From NCBI RefSeq assembly GCF_000188155.2, contig NZ_KE124774.1, positions 2,796,356 to 2,860,355 of the forward strand: a DNA stretch of 64,000 nt, given 5' to 3'. The first letter of the stretch is position 1, and the number at the start of each line of letters is the position of its first letter. The translations under genes and the position numbers were made by a program. The notes under the pieces were generated by a model. It was not told the DNA's origin and did not search any database. It was given only the letters and a program-made list of their open reading frames with translations. Positions 44,815 through 52,985 of this stretch are shown piece by piece. The stretch is from Methylocystis sp. ATCC 49242 (GTDB lineage Bacteria; Pseudomonadota; Alphaproteobacteria; Rhizobiales; Beijerinckiaceae).

Positions 44815-46410
44815 ATGCAGCTCTTCATCGAGATATACGGCTTTCTCGGCGTCGTGCTGCGCGGCTTCATCCTCGCCGCGCAATCGCTGACCGTCGGCGG
44901 ACTGGCGTTTCTCGTCCTGCTTTCCTGGCCCCTCGCGCCGCGGCTCGGCGACGCCGGGGAGAGAATTTCGACCCGCGCCCTGCGTCTGATCTCGTGGAGC
45001 GCCGGCGCGCTCGCCGCGGCGGAGGCGGTTGCGGCCGTCTCGCTCGCCGTCATGCTGGCCGGCACGCTGGAGATTTCCTTCCCGGAGGCGATCAGCGCCC
45101 GCGCGGCCATCGCCGATCTGATCGCTGCGGCGATCGCCCTGTCCATCGCCCTCGTCGCGCGCAACGGCGGCCCCGCGTTACGCTTCCTCGCGCCCGCGCT
45201 CGGCGCGCTGCTCCTCGTCGTGCAGGCCGTCTCGACGCATGCGACGAGCCAGCTCGAGGGCGCGGTCTCCCTTGCGGCGGCGGAATTGCTGCACATGTCC
45301 AGCGCCGCGGTCTGGATCGGCGGCATTCCTTTTTTCCTCATCGCGCTGACGGAAACGAACGGCGCCCCGACGCAGCCGATCGTCGGACGCCGCTTCTCGC
45401 TCATCTCCATCGGCGCCGTTGCGGCGCTGCTTTCGGGGGGCGTCTTCCTGGCCCTCGATTATGTCGATGCGCCGCCGGCGCTTTACGGCACGTCCTACGG
45501 CCTCATGCTCGGCGCCAAGATCGTGCTGCTCATGGGCCTGCTCTTTCTCGGCGGCATGAATTTTCTCGCCGTGCGCGGCGCGGCGCCCATGCTGCGCACC
45601 CGCCGCTTCGCCGAGACGGAGATCGGCGTCGGACTGACGGTCCTGTTCTGCGCCGCCTCGCTCGCCTCGCTGCCGCCGGCGCGCGACATCATCGAGCGCG
45701 CGAGTCTGCCGGAGATCGTCGAGCGTCTGGAGCCCCGCTGGCCGGTGCGTCTGGAAAGCCCGGATCACTCGGCCCTGTCCGTCTCGCAGGAGGCCATGGC
45801 CGCCGAAACCGCCTCCGCGGCGGCGCAATCGCGCTGGGCGGCGGACATCGCCTGGTCCGAATACAACCACCATTGGGCGGGGCTCTTCGTCCTCGCGATG
45901 GGCGCGATGGCGCTGATGGAGCGCGGCCGGCGCCTCGCGCCTTTCGCCCGCCACTGGCCGCTGATGTTCCTCGGCCTCGCGGCCTTCCTGTTCCTGCGCG
46001 CGGACGAAGCCGTCTGGCCGTTGGGCAAACTCGGCGTGATCGAGAGCCTGCGCGATCCGGAAATCGCGCAGCATCGCCTGCTGACGCTGTTGATCGTCGC
46101 CTTCGGGATCTTCGAGTGGCGCGTGCGGCTCGGCCGCGTGAAGGCGGGATGGGCGGCCTATGTTTTCCCGCTCTCCACGGCCGTCGCGGCGGGCTTCCTG
46201 CTGACCCACTCCCATGCGCTGACCAATGTGAAGGAAGAGACGCTGCTCGAAATCACCCACACGCCGCTCGCCCTCGTCGGCGTCGCGGCGGGATGGTCGC
46301 GCTGGCTGGAGCTGCGGCTCGACGGGCGGGCGGCCCGCATCGCGGGCTTCGTCTGGCCCATCGCCTTCATTCTGGCGGGGCTGATGCTGCTCTTCTACCG
46401 CGAGGCCTGA
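44815..46410 (+). CDS. copD: Copper transport protein CopD family
   Basis: A 531-aa inner-membrane protein with about 12-14 hydrophobic helices. Conserved stretches include TTxATSQLEGAV-like HATSQLEGAVS, ELLHMSSAAVWIGGIPFF and YNHHWAGLFVLAMG, with membrane His and Met residues fitting copper handling; TLLEITHTPLALVGVAAGW ends the protein. It is coupled to copC (3-base gap) and would import copper delivered by CopC (inference from family). ATG 44815. Confidence 0.9.
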   Translation: MQLFIEIYGFLGVVLRGFILAAQSLTVGGLAFLVLLSWPLAPRLGDAGERISTRALRLISWSAGALAAAEAVAAVSLAVMLAGTLEISFPEAISARAAIADLIAAAIALSIALVARNGGPALRFLAPALGALLLVVQAVSTHATSQLEGAVSLAAAELLHMSSAAVWIGGIPFFLIALTETNGAPTQPIVGRRFSLISIGAVAALLSGGVFLALDYVDAPPALYGTSYGLMLGAKIVLLMGLLFLGGMNFLAVRGAAPMLRTRRFAETEIGVGLTVLFCAASLASLPPARDIIERASLPEIVERLEPRWPVRLESPDHSALSVSQEAMAAETASAAAQSRWAADIAWSEYNHHWAGLFVLAMGAMALMERGRRLAPFARHWPLMFLGLAAFLFLRADEAVWPLGKLGVIESLRDPEIAQHRLLTLLIVAFGIFEWRVRLGRVKAGWAAYVFPLSTAVAAGFLLTHSHALTNVKEETLLEITHTPLALVGVAAGWSRWLELRLDGRAARIAGFVWPIAFILAGLMLLFYREA

Positions 46411-46411
46411 G

Positions 46412-46639
46412 TCAGACCTTCCGCTCGGCCTTGCTGAAATTCGAGAGATCGCCGGACGCCGCCGCCGCGCGCCGCCACGATCTGGCGATGGCGGGATATT
46501 TGATCTCCCTGCAGATGCGGGCGACCTGCTGCGAGAGCTTCTCGCTCTTGCAGGCGGGGCAGGCGGGCGTGTCCGACGAACGAACGAGAAGTTCGAACTG
46601 AGAATTGCAGTCTTCGCAGACATAGGCGTAAAGCGGCAT
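46412..46639 (-). CDS. FmdB-family zinc-ribbon regulatory protein
   Basis: A 75-aa protein starting MPLYAYVCEDCNSQFELLV with a zinc ribbon C-x-x-C...C-x-x-C (CEDC, CPAC), as in the FmdB family. The C-terminal half is basic (RSWRRAAAASGD). ATG 46639 follows GAGGAG. It converges with copD. The role of FmdB-type proteins is uncertain, often linked to C1 enzymes (formamidase/methylamine). Confidence 0.82.
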   Translation of the reverse strand: MPLYAYVCEDCNSQFELLVRSSDTPACPACKSEKLSQQVARICREIKYPAIARSWRRAAAASGDLSNFSKAERKV

Positions 46640-46766
46640 CGGCTCCTCGCGACAGGCGCATTGGCGTTCCGCTCCTTGCGAGAGCAAATTCCGTTCCTGA
46701 ACTTTTGCCGCCCTGTGGCGCTTTACAGCTCAATGGATTGACCCGTTAAAGGGTCCAGAAATCGTC

Positions 46767-47270
46767 ATGTCGGGAATCGGACATCAGACCATGACCGCCC
46801 CTTTCGCGCCCGAGCTTTCCGTCACCCGCTGGTTCAATACGCCCGCGCCCGTCACCCTCGCCTCGCTGCGGGGCCGGGTCGTGCTGCTGCACGCCTTCCA
46901 GATGCTGTGCCCCGGCTGCGTGGCGCATGGCACGCCGCAGGCGCAGAAGGCGCACAGCCTCTTTCGCAACACCGACCTCGCGGTGATCGGCCTGCACACC
47001 GTCTTCGAGCATCACGCGGCGATGACGCCCGTCTCGCTCGAAGCCTTCATCCACGAATATCGCCTCACCTTCCCGATCGGCGTCGATGCGCCCGGCGAGG
47101 ACGGGCCGATCCCCGTCACCATGCGCCGCTACGAGATGCGCGGCACGCCGACGTCGATCGTCATCGGCCGCGACGGGCGCATCCGCCATCATGGCTTCGG
47201 GCAGGAGGACGACATGGCGCTGGGCGCGCTTCTCGGCTCCCTGATCTCCGAGGTGCCGCCGGAAACATGA
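46767..47270 (+). CDS. Redoxin / TlpA-like peroxiredoxin-family protein
   Basis: A 167-aa thioredoxin-fold protein with the active site CPGC in FQMLCPGCVAHGTPQ, the later cis-Pro block MRGTPTSIVIGRDG and no clear signal peptide. It resembles AhpC/TSA-like redoxins. Its stop overlaps the MOSC gene (ATGA), so the two are coupled. ATG 46767 or 46791 may be the start. Confidence 0.8.
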   Translation: MSGIGHQTMTAPFAPELSVTRWFNTPAPVTLASLRGRVVLLHAFQMLCPGCVAHGTPQAQKAHSLFRNTDLAVIGLHTVFEHHAAMTPVSLEAFIHEYRLTFPIGVDAPGEDGPIPVTMRRYEMRGTPTSIVIGRDGRIRHHGFGQEDDMALGALLGSLISEVPPET

Positions 47271-47971
47271 CGCCCGCGCCCGTCCGCCCGCTGGTTCTCA
47301 CGGGGCCGATCGCGCCTTTGGGCGAGGAAGGAGCGTCGAGCGCAATCGACAAGCGGCCCGCGCCCGCGCCGTGGCGAATTGGCGCGACGGGGTTGGAGGG
47401 CGACGCGCAGGCGGACCGCAAATATCACGGCGGGCCGGAGAAGGCGCTGCATCATTACGCCTTCGAGCATTACGCCGACTGGGCGAAAGAGATCGGCGAC
47501 GCGCAGGCGCTCGAAGCGGCGGGCGCCTTCGGCGAAAATCTCTCGACGACCGGCTGGACCGAAGCAAATGTCTGCGTCGGCGACATCGTGCGTTTCGGAA
47601 GCGCGCTGCTGCAGGTGAGCCAGGGACGCCAGCCCTGTTTCAAGCTCAACATCCGATTCCATTGCCCGGACATGGCGGCGCGCGTGCAAAAGACCGGCCG
47701 CACCGGCTGGTATTACCGCGTGCTTGAAACCGGCGTCGCGGAAGAAGGCGACCTTTTGCGCCTCGTCGACAGGCCCCGGCCCCACTGGCCGCTCGAACGC
47801 CTCACGCGCCTGCTTTACCGCGACACGAGGGACCGCGAGGGACTGACCGCCATGGCGGCGCTGCCGGAGCTCGCCCAGAACTGGCGCGACCTCGCGCGAA
47901 GGCGGCTGGAGAGCGGGAAGGTGGAGGACTGGGACCGGCGGCTTTTTGGGGAGCGGTGGCTCGTTAACTAG
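47267..47971 (+). CDS. MOSC-domain (YiiM-like) protein
   Basis: A 234-aa protein: GLEGDAQADRKYHGGPEKALHHYAFEHY, a MOSC N-terminal block; GAFGENLSTTGW; and SQGRQPCFKLNIRFHCPDMA with the conserved Cys. This matches the YiiM subgroup, which detoxifies N-hydroxylated bases or handles molybdenum cofactor. It overlaps the redoxin gene. Annotated from its own ATG 47267; the longer frame from 46907 is the redoxin in another frame. Confidence 0.85.
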   Translation: MTPAPVRPLVLTGPIAPLGEEGASSAIDKRPAPAPWRIGATGLEGDAQADRKYHGGPEKALHHYAFEHYADWAKEIGDAQALEAAGAFGENLSTTGWTEANVCVGDIVRFGSALLQVSQGRQPCFKLNIRFHCPDMAARVQKTGRTGWYYRVLETGVAEEGDLLRLVDRPRPHWPLERLTRLLYRDTRDREGLTAMAALPELAQNWRDLARRRLESGKVEDWDRRLFGERWLVN

Positions 47972-48331
47972 CCCACCGACGGTATGCTCACGCGGCGGCG
48001 AAAGCGAGACTTACGACCTGGCTTAGTTTCCCTGCCTGATGACGGTCAATGTTGCGAACTTTACGGCTTTTCAAGCGTCTGAATTTTTGGCATTTCCTCT
48101 ATTAGATTCTCTTTACCAGATCGGCTGGGATTGAAATTGCCATGGGTATTCGGTTAGCGCCATCACCAGTTTCGTTCATACATGAAACTAAGCTGCCCGC
48201 GTCTGATGCGGCGGCGGCGGCGTTTCTTTCATTTATGCCAGATTACTTCAAGGATAAAGTGTATCTGTTGCATGGGATTCGACGAAAGGTTGCTACAAAA
48301 TTTTCTATTGAGAGTCCGTCCCAGAAGTTAG

Positions 48332-49167
48332 TCAACAATTGCAGAGCTTTCGTAGCATGAGCCGAATCGACGCGAAACGCAGGAACACGAGCGCTGTGAT
48401 ATTGAGGTTTTCCCAATCCTTGGCCAGTCTTCTACAGCGGTTTAGCCAGGCGATTGATCTTTCGACGATCCAGCGCATGGGCAATTTCACGAAGCCCTTC
48501 GCCTGATCGGATCGTTTTATAATCTCGATTTTGAGACACGGTAGGATTTTGCCCGTTGCGTCGGCGAAGATCGGTCCCTGATAGGCGCTGTCAGCCAACA
48601 GCTTTTCAAGAAAGGGAAACCGCCCATGCAACGTCGAAAGCAGCAAGACGCCGCCGTCTCGGTCCTGAATGTCGGCGCCGTGAACGACGGCGCCCATCAA
48701 CAAACCTTGCGTATCGACGAGTACGTGGCGTTTCTTGCCTTTGATCTTTTTGCCGGCGTCATAGCCATGCGGATCAATGCGCGCCCCCCTTTTTCCGCGC
48801 TCTTCACGCTCTGACTATCGATGATCGCCGCGGTGGGGCTCGCCTCTCGTTCCGCTCGTTCGCGACACATGACGTAGAGCGCGTCGTGCATGCGATCCAG
48901 AACGCCGCACCAGGCCCAATCGCAAAAATAACGATACACTGTGCTCTTCGGGGGAAAATCCTTGGGAATGTACCGCCATTGGCATCCCGTGCTCAGCACA
49001 TACATGATGGCGTTGAACACCGCCCGCATGTCCACTTCACGCTTGCGCCCGCCACGCTTGGCCGGAGGAATAAGCGGCGCCACATGCCCCCACTCCTCGT
49101 CCGTCACATCACTCGGATAACGTAACCTGTCGCGATTGTATTTCGCCCGGTTTGCCTTCGTCCACAT
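48332..49167 (-). CDS. IS5-family transposase, two overlapping frames joined by -1 frameshift
   Basis: Frame one (start ATG 49167) encodes MWTKANRAKYNRDRLRYPSD, then the DDE first Asp in IIDSQSVKSAEKGG. At AAAAAGGGGGG the product moves -1 into frame two: ARIDPHGYDAGKKIKGKK, the second Asp in DSAYQGP and the Glu in ERSIAWLNRCRRLAKDWEN. The joined product is 278 aa; frame one alone ends early as IRMAMTPAKRSKAR... The -1 shift fits the codon arithmetic exactly. Alternatively a simple mutation or sequencing error in the homopolymer. Confidence 0.8.
48784..48794 (-). other. Slippery sequence for -1 frameshift in the transposase
   Basis: On the transcribed strand: AAAAAGGGGGG at the end of frame one, where the two transposase frames meet. 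IS427-type elements use such A/G runs for programmed frameshifting. Confidence 0.55.
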
Positions 49168-49619
49168 CGACGGCCTCCTACGAATCAGACCGCCTCCCAT
49201 CCATCACAACAGATTCATTCGATTCAACATCTTTCAGGACGGACACTTAGATGGAAAAATATTCTCGCCTTACGAGACATCGCGGATGGTGCATCTCATG
49301 TACACCTTAAATTTGATGGCTACATTTTTATTCGATTTCTATAATAGAAACGACAAAGCGAAGCAGTTTTTAGATGATTACGCTGAAAATTTTGATAACA
49401 AGGATGAATTAGTCAATAAGTTTGAACATGGAGCATTATTATTTAATCGGATGAAGTTTGCCAAGGGGTCGTCATGGCTGACGAAGTCCAACTCTTTTTC
49501 GCTCTTCCTTGTCATCGTAAGGAATATTAACGCTATTGAATCGCTTGGACCAAAGCAAACAAAAGAAAGGCTGATTGCTTTTGAAGCAAATTTGCCGAAG
49601 GATTACGAGATCGCAGCTA

Positions 49620-49639
49620 GAGGGTGTTATGCACCTTGG
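49620..49639 (+). repeat. Left terminal inverted repeat of IS element 2
   Basis: GAGGGTGTTATGCACCTTGG; matches the right end with two mismatches. Confidence 0.85.
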
Positions 49640-50439
49640 ATCATGAAATCTGCTGCGCGCTTGAGCATGAGACATGCGAAGGCGACGACGTGGAGTCCTG
49701 CGAGGGTCTGAGCATAGCGCTCGTAGTCTTTGACGAGCCGCCTGCATCGCGTCGCCCAGGCGAATGAACGCTCGACCACCCAGCGCTTGGGCAGCAACAC
49801 GAAGCCCTTCTTCGCTTCGGCAAGTTTGACGACGCACAGTTCGGCGCCTTGCGCCTTCGCCGCCTCGGACGCCTTTTCGCCGGTGTAGCCCTGATCGACA
49901 TAAACGAGTTCGACGCTTTCGCCTGTCACATCCTGCACGGCTGCGATGAGCTTGCCGACCTCGGCGCGGTCATCGACATTCGCCGGCGTGACATGCAACG
50001 CCAGCAAATGGCCCAATGTGTCGACTGCCATGTGCAGCTTCGAGCCGCGCTTTCGCTTCGCGCCGTCATAGCCCGCTCGTGGGCCGCTCTCAGGGGTCGA
50101 GCGCAAGGTGCGGCTGTCGATGATCGCCGCCGTCGGCTCCGCCGCCCGCCCGGAAGCGACGCGCAACTGGGCGCGCAGATCCTGCGCAAGCGCCTCGAAC
50201 ACGCCCGCCGACAGCCAGCGCTGCGATTGCTGATACACGGCGAACCATGGCGGCAGATCGTTGGGCATGGCGCGCCAGGCGATGCCGTAGCGCAGCACGT
50301 AACGCAGGCCGTTGAACAGCTCGCGCAGCGAATGTTGACGCTGCGGCGCGCCTTCGTCCATGAGCGTCAGATAAGGCGCAACCAGCGACCATTCTTCGTC
50401 GCTGACGTCAGACGGATAAGGTTTGCGAATCGGAGACAT
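49627..50439 (-). CDS. IS5-family transposase (intact, 270 aa)
   Basis: An intact DDE transposase. MSPIRKPYPSDVSDEEWSLVAPYL is the usual DUF4096-like start. The triad lies in IIDSRTLRST (Asp), LVYVDQGYTGE (Asp) and VVERSFAWATRCRRLVKDYER (Glu). The stop falls inside the left terminal repeat. It is unrelated in close sequence to the transposase of the neighbouring element, so the two insertions are separate events. Confidence 0.93.
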   Translation of the reverse strand: MSPIRKPYPSDVSDEEWSLVAPYLTLMDEGAPQRQHSLRELFNGLRYVLRYGIAWRAMPNDLPPWFAVYQQSQRWLSAGVFEALAQDLRAQLRVASGRAAEPTAAIIDSRTLRSTPESGPRAGYDGAKRKRGSKLHMAVDTLGHLLALHVTPANVDDRAEVGKLIAAVQDVTGESVELVYVDQGYTGEKASEAAKAQGAELCVVKLAEAKKGFVLLPKRWVVERSFAWATRCRRLVKDYERYAQTLAGLHVVAFACLMLKRAADFMIQGA

Positions 50440-50464
50440 CCGATTCTACTAAGACAATCAATCA

Positions 50465-50484
50465 CCAAAGTACATAACACCCTC
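50465..50484 (-). repeat. Right terminal inverted repeat of IS element 2
   Basis: Reverse complement reads GAGGGTGTTATGTACTTTGG, 18 of 20 positions as at the left end. Confidence 0.85.
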
Positions 50485-50598
50485 TAAGGAAGGGGTTAAC
50501 AATCGTAAGGAGCGTGAGACGCGCAACGCATGGATTTTACATGCTGTCCTCGATCATCCTCCACCAATTATGCAGGTATGAGAGAGCACGCGCCCGGA

Positions 50599-52101
50599 TC
50601 AATCCTCCGACAATCTCGTCTTCCCCGGCCCGTGCGGCGCCTCGGCCAGCGCTTCGAGATGCGGCTCCTTGCGGGCGCGGCGCAGGGCGGCCTCCAGATA
50701 GATCGTGAAGGCGTCGATGTCTTCCTCATGGGTGCGGTGATTGATGATCGCCGCGCGGATCGCCGGGACGCCGTCGAGGATGGTGAGCGAGGGGGCCGCC
50801 TCGCCGCGCTCGTGCAGCTCCATCACGATCTCGCGGGCGAGCGAGCCGTCGTCGTCGCCCGTCACGCCGAAGCAGACGATGTTGAGCGACACCGGCGCGC
50901 GCATGAAGAAATTACCGCTTCCCTCGATCCACGCCTCCAGCCGCTTCGCCATGCGGCAGGTCTGCTCGATGCATTGGCCGAGCTTTTTCGCGCCGAAGGT
51001 CTCGATCGTCATCCACGCCTTCAGAGCGCGAAAACCCCGCGAGAGATCGGGGCCGAGGTCGCAGGGCCAGGTCTCGCCCGCCGCGAGCCCGCGCGGGGCG
51101 CGCGTGAGATAGGCGGCGTTGGCGGCGAAAGCCCGCTTGTGGGCTTTGGGGTCGCGCACCAGAAAAAAGCCCGCGTCATAAGGGGCGTGCAGCCATTTGT
51201 GGAAGTCGAAGGCGATGCTGTCGGCGCGCTCCAGCCCCTTTACGAGAGGTTTGAGCGCCGGCGACAGGGCGGCCAGCGCCCCGAAGGCGCCGTCGACATG
51301 GAACCACATGTCTTCGGTGTGCGCGACGTCGGCGAGGCGGTCGAGCGGGTCGATCGCGCCCGTATCGACCGTCCCCGCCGTGCCGACGATGAGGAAGGGC
51401 CGGAATCCCGCCGCCCGGTCGGCGGCGATGGCGTGGCGCAGATAGCTGATCTTCATCGCCCGGCGCTCGTCGGAGGGGATGAGCCGCAGATGACGCGCGC
51501 CCAGCCCGGCGAGCTCCATCGCCTGCCGCACGCAATTGTGCGCCTCGCGCGAGGCGTAGGCGATGAGCTGGCCGCTCTGCGCGCACAGCCCGTTCAATCG
51601 CACGTCGCTCTCGCCATAGGCCTGATCGCGCGCGACGAGCAGCGAGAGGAAATTCGCCATGGACGTGCCGGTGACGAAAATGCCCGACGCGTCCTGCGGA
51701 AAGCCGAAGGCCTGCGCCATCCATTTCGCGATCTGGCGCTCGACGTCGATGGCGATGTGATTGCGCCCGCCGCAATTGGAGTTCAGGCCGGCGGCGAGCA
51801 TTTCCGCGATCATGCCGACCGGCGTGCCGGCGCCCTGCACCCAGCCCATGAACATCGGATGGATGTTGCCGGTGGCGAAGGGCTTTATGTAGCGGTCGAA
51901 GTCCTTCAGCACATCCGCGAAATCGCGCTCCTCGACGGGAAGGTCGCGGTCGAAGCGCGCCTTCGCCTCCTCGGTCGGCGCCCGCCAGACCGGGCGCTCG
52001 CGCAAATCGCGCAGATAGTCGATCATCTCGTCGAGCGCGCGATGGCTCTTCGAGCGGAAATCTTCCCAGTCTTCGGGGTCGAGATCGACCGGCTGCGTCA
52101 T
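50599..52101 (-). CDS. PLP-dependent group II (aromatic-L-amino-acid type) decarboxylase
   Basis: A 500-aa enzyme of the pyridoxal-dependent decarboxylase family. The PLP Lys lies in DFHKWLHAPYDAGFF. Other blocks: GNIHPMFMGWVQGAGTPVGM, TGTSMANFLSLLVARD, FLIVGTAGTVDTGAIDPLD and MWFHVDGAFGALA. The actual substrate (tyrosine, tryptophan or other) cannot be told from this. Single gene, starting just right of the IS-disrupted gene and pointing toward it. Confidence 0.85.
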   Translation of the reverse strand: MTQPVDLDPEDWEDFRSKSHRALDEMIDYLRDLRERPVWRAPTEEAKARFDRDLPVEERDFADVLKDFDRYIKPFATGNIHPMFMGWVQGAGTPVGMIAEMLAAGLNSNCGGRNHIAIDVERQIAKWMAQAFGFPQDASGIFVTGTSMANFLSLLVARDQAYGESDVRLNGLCAQSGQLIAYASREAHNCVRQAMELAGLGARHLRLIPSDERRAMKISYLRHAIAADRAAGFRPFLIVGTAGTVDTGAIDPLDRLADVAHTEDMWFHVDGAFGALAALSPALKPLVKGLERADSIAFDFHKWLHAPYDAGFFLVRDPKAHKRAFAANAAYLTRAPRGLAAGETWPCDLGPDLSRGFRALKAWMTIETFGAKKLGQCIEQTCRMAKRLEAWIEGSGNFFMRAPVSLNIVCFGVTGDDDGSLAREIVMELHERGEAAPSLTILDGVPAIRAAIINHRTHEEDIDAFTIYLEAALRRARKEPHLEALAEAPHGPGKTRLSED

Positions 52102-52221
52102 GATCTTAAAGGCTCGCGCGCCGGCGGTTCACGGGAAGGCGCAATCCGGTTGCGGTCGATCGTCGTTGACGATCCATCTTGACAGCAAATAGCCGGTAAT
52201 GCCCGCCGGGCGCAACCGCCC

Positions 52222-52914
52222 TTATTTTTCGAGGTTTACGACGACCGAACCGACGCCCTCGATCACGCCCTCCGCCCGGTCCCCCGGCTGGAGCGCGCCG
52301 ACGCCGACCGGCGTGCCGGTGAAGATCAGGTCTCCCGCCGCAAGCGCCACGAAGCGCGACAGCTCCGCGATGATCCCGGGAACGCCCAGGATCATGTCCG
52401 AAAGATCGCCCTGCTGGCGCGGCGCGCCGTCGACGGAGAGCGTGATGCGCCCGCGCGCGGGATGGCCGATCCTGGCGGCGGGCTGGATGACCCCCATCGG
52501 CGCGGAATTGTCGAAGCCCTTGGACATGTCCCACGGGCGGCCGGCGTTGCGCGCCTCCGTCTGAAGGTCGCGGCGGGTGAGGTCGATGCCGGCGGCGTAG
52601 CCATAGACGCAGTCGAGCGCCCGCTCGACTGGAATATCGGAACCGCCGGACTGGAGCGCCACGACGAGTTCGATCTCGTGGTGAAGATTGCGCGTCAGGC
52701 TCGGGAAGGGAATCGTCGCCCCGTCGGCCACGACGGCGTCCGCCGGCTTGGTGAAGAAGAAGGGCGGTTCGGCTCCCGGCTCCTTGCCCATCTCGCGCGC
52801 GTGCTCCGCATAATTGAGCGCAACGCAGAAGATGCGGCGGACCGGGAAAAGGCCGCCGCCGGCGACGGCGACGCTTGGGGGCGGCGGCGGGGGAATGACG
52901 AAATTCTCGGACAT
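52222..52914 (-). CDS. Fumarylacetoacetate hydrolase (FAH) family protein
   Basis: A 230-aa protein: FCVALNYAEHAREMG, PPFFFTKPADAVVADGATIPFP, the metal-ligand block HHEIELVVAL, GYAAGIDLTRRDLQ, KGFDNSAPMG and DLIFTGTPVGVGALQPGD. These are the FAH-fold signature (metal Glu/Asp ligands). Typical for 2-keto-pent-4-enoate/acylpyruvate hydrolases; the exact substrate is unresolved. ATG 52914; the frame to 52944 adds ten residues without support. Divergent from the histidine kinase. Confidence 0.85.
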   Translation of the reverse strand: MSENFVIPPPPPPSVAVAGGGLFPVRRIFCVALNYAEHAREMGKEPGAEPPFFFTKPADAVVADGATIPFPSLTRNLHHEIELVVALQSGGSDIPVERALDCVYGYAAGIDLTRRDLQTEARNAGRPWDMSKGFDNSAPMGVIQPAARIGHPARGRITLSVDGAPRQQGDLSDMILGVPGIIAELSRFVALAAGDLIFTGTPVGVGALQPGDRAEGVIEGVGSVVVNLEK

Positions 52915-52985
52915 CCGGGGCTCCACGAAACCTTCAAGCTTCAATTTTCCGCCAACTTATAGAGCGATTTGCGAAAAATCGCGCT

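Larger units (their letters stand above)
48312..49246 (-). mobile_element. IS5-family element 1 (IS427-type, frameshifted transposase)
   Basis: About 935 bp. Terminal inverted repeats are imperfect: GAGTCCGTCC at the left end and GTGTCCGTCC (reverse complement) at the right. It lies inside the AT-rich gene. A clean target duplication could not be fixed (the left flank ends TTGA, the right flank begins TTAGA). It holds a two-frame transposase. The transposase reads leftward, opposite to the host gene. Confidence 0.85.
49620..50484 (-). mobile_element. IS5-family element 2 (intact)
   Basis: 865 bp with terminal inverted repeats of about 20 bp (GAGGGTGTTATG at both ends; 18 of 20 positions match). 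The flanks are TA on both sides (49618-49619 and 50485-50486), so TA is the target duplication. It has one intact transposase reading leftward. Inserted 373 bases past IS element 1, in the same AT-rich gene. Confidence 0.9.
48142..50581 (+). pseudogene. AT-rich foreign gene interrupted by two IS elements
   Basis: The host gene survives in three pieces: 48142-48311, about 49252-49619 and 50487-50581. Joined, they give a single open frame of about 210 aa (reading ...KFSI then DGKIFSPYETSRMVHL... then DYEIAA then KEGVNNRKERETRNAW... to a stop at 50579). The second join is exact if one TA copy is removed with the IS. Base composition is about 30-40 % GC in a 65 % GC chromosome, so the gene was acquired. 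No domain identified with confidence; the C-terminal EGVNNRKER stretch vaguely recalls DUF262-type proteins. An upstream 31-aa ORF (48039-48134) may be a leader. Confidence 0.75.

Noticed and set aside
48142-50581. Firm DUF262 assignment for the IS-broken gene
   Set aside because: Only the C-terminal stretch recalls that family and the N-terminal part does not; left as unknown.
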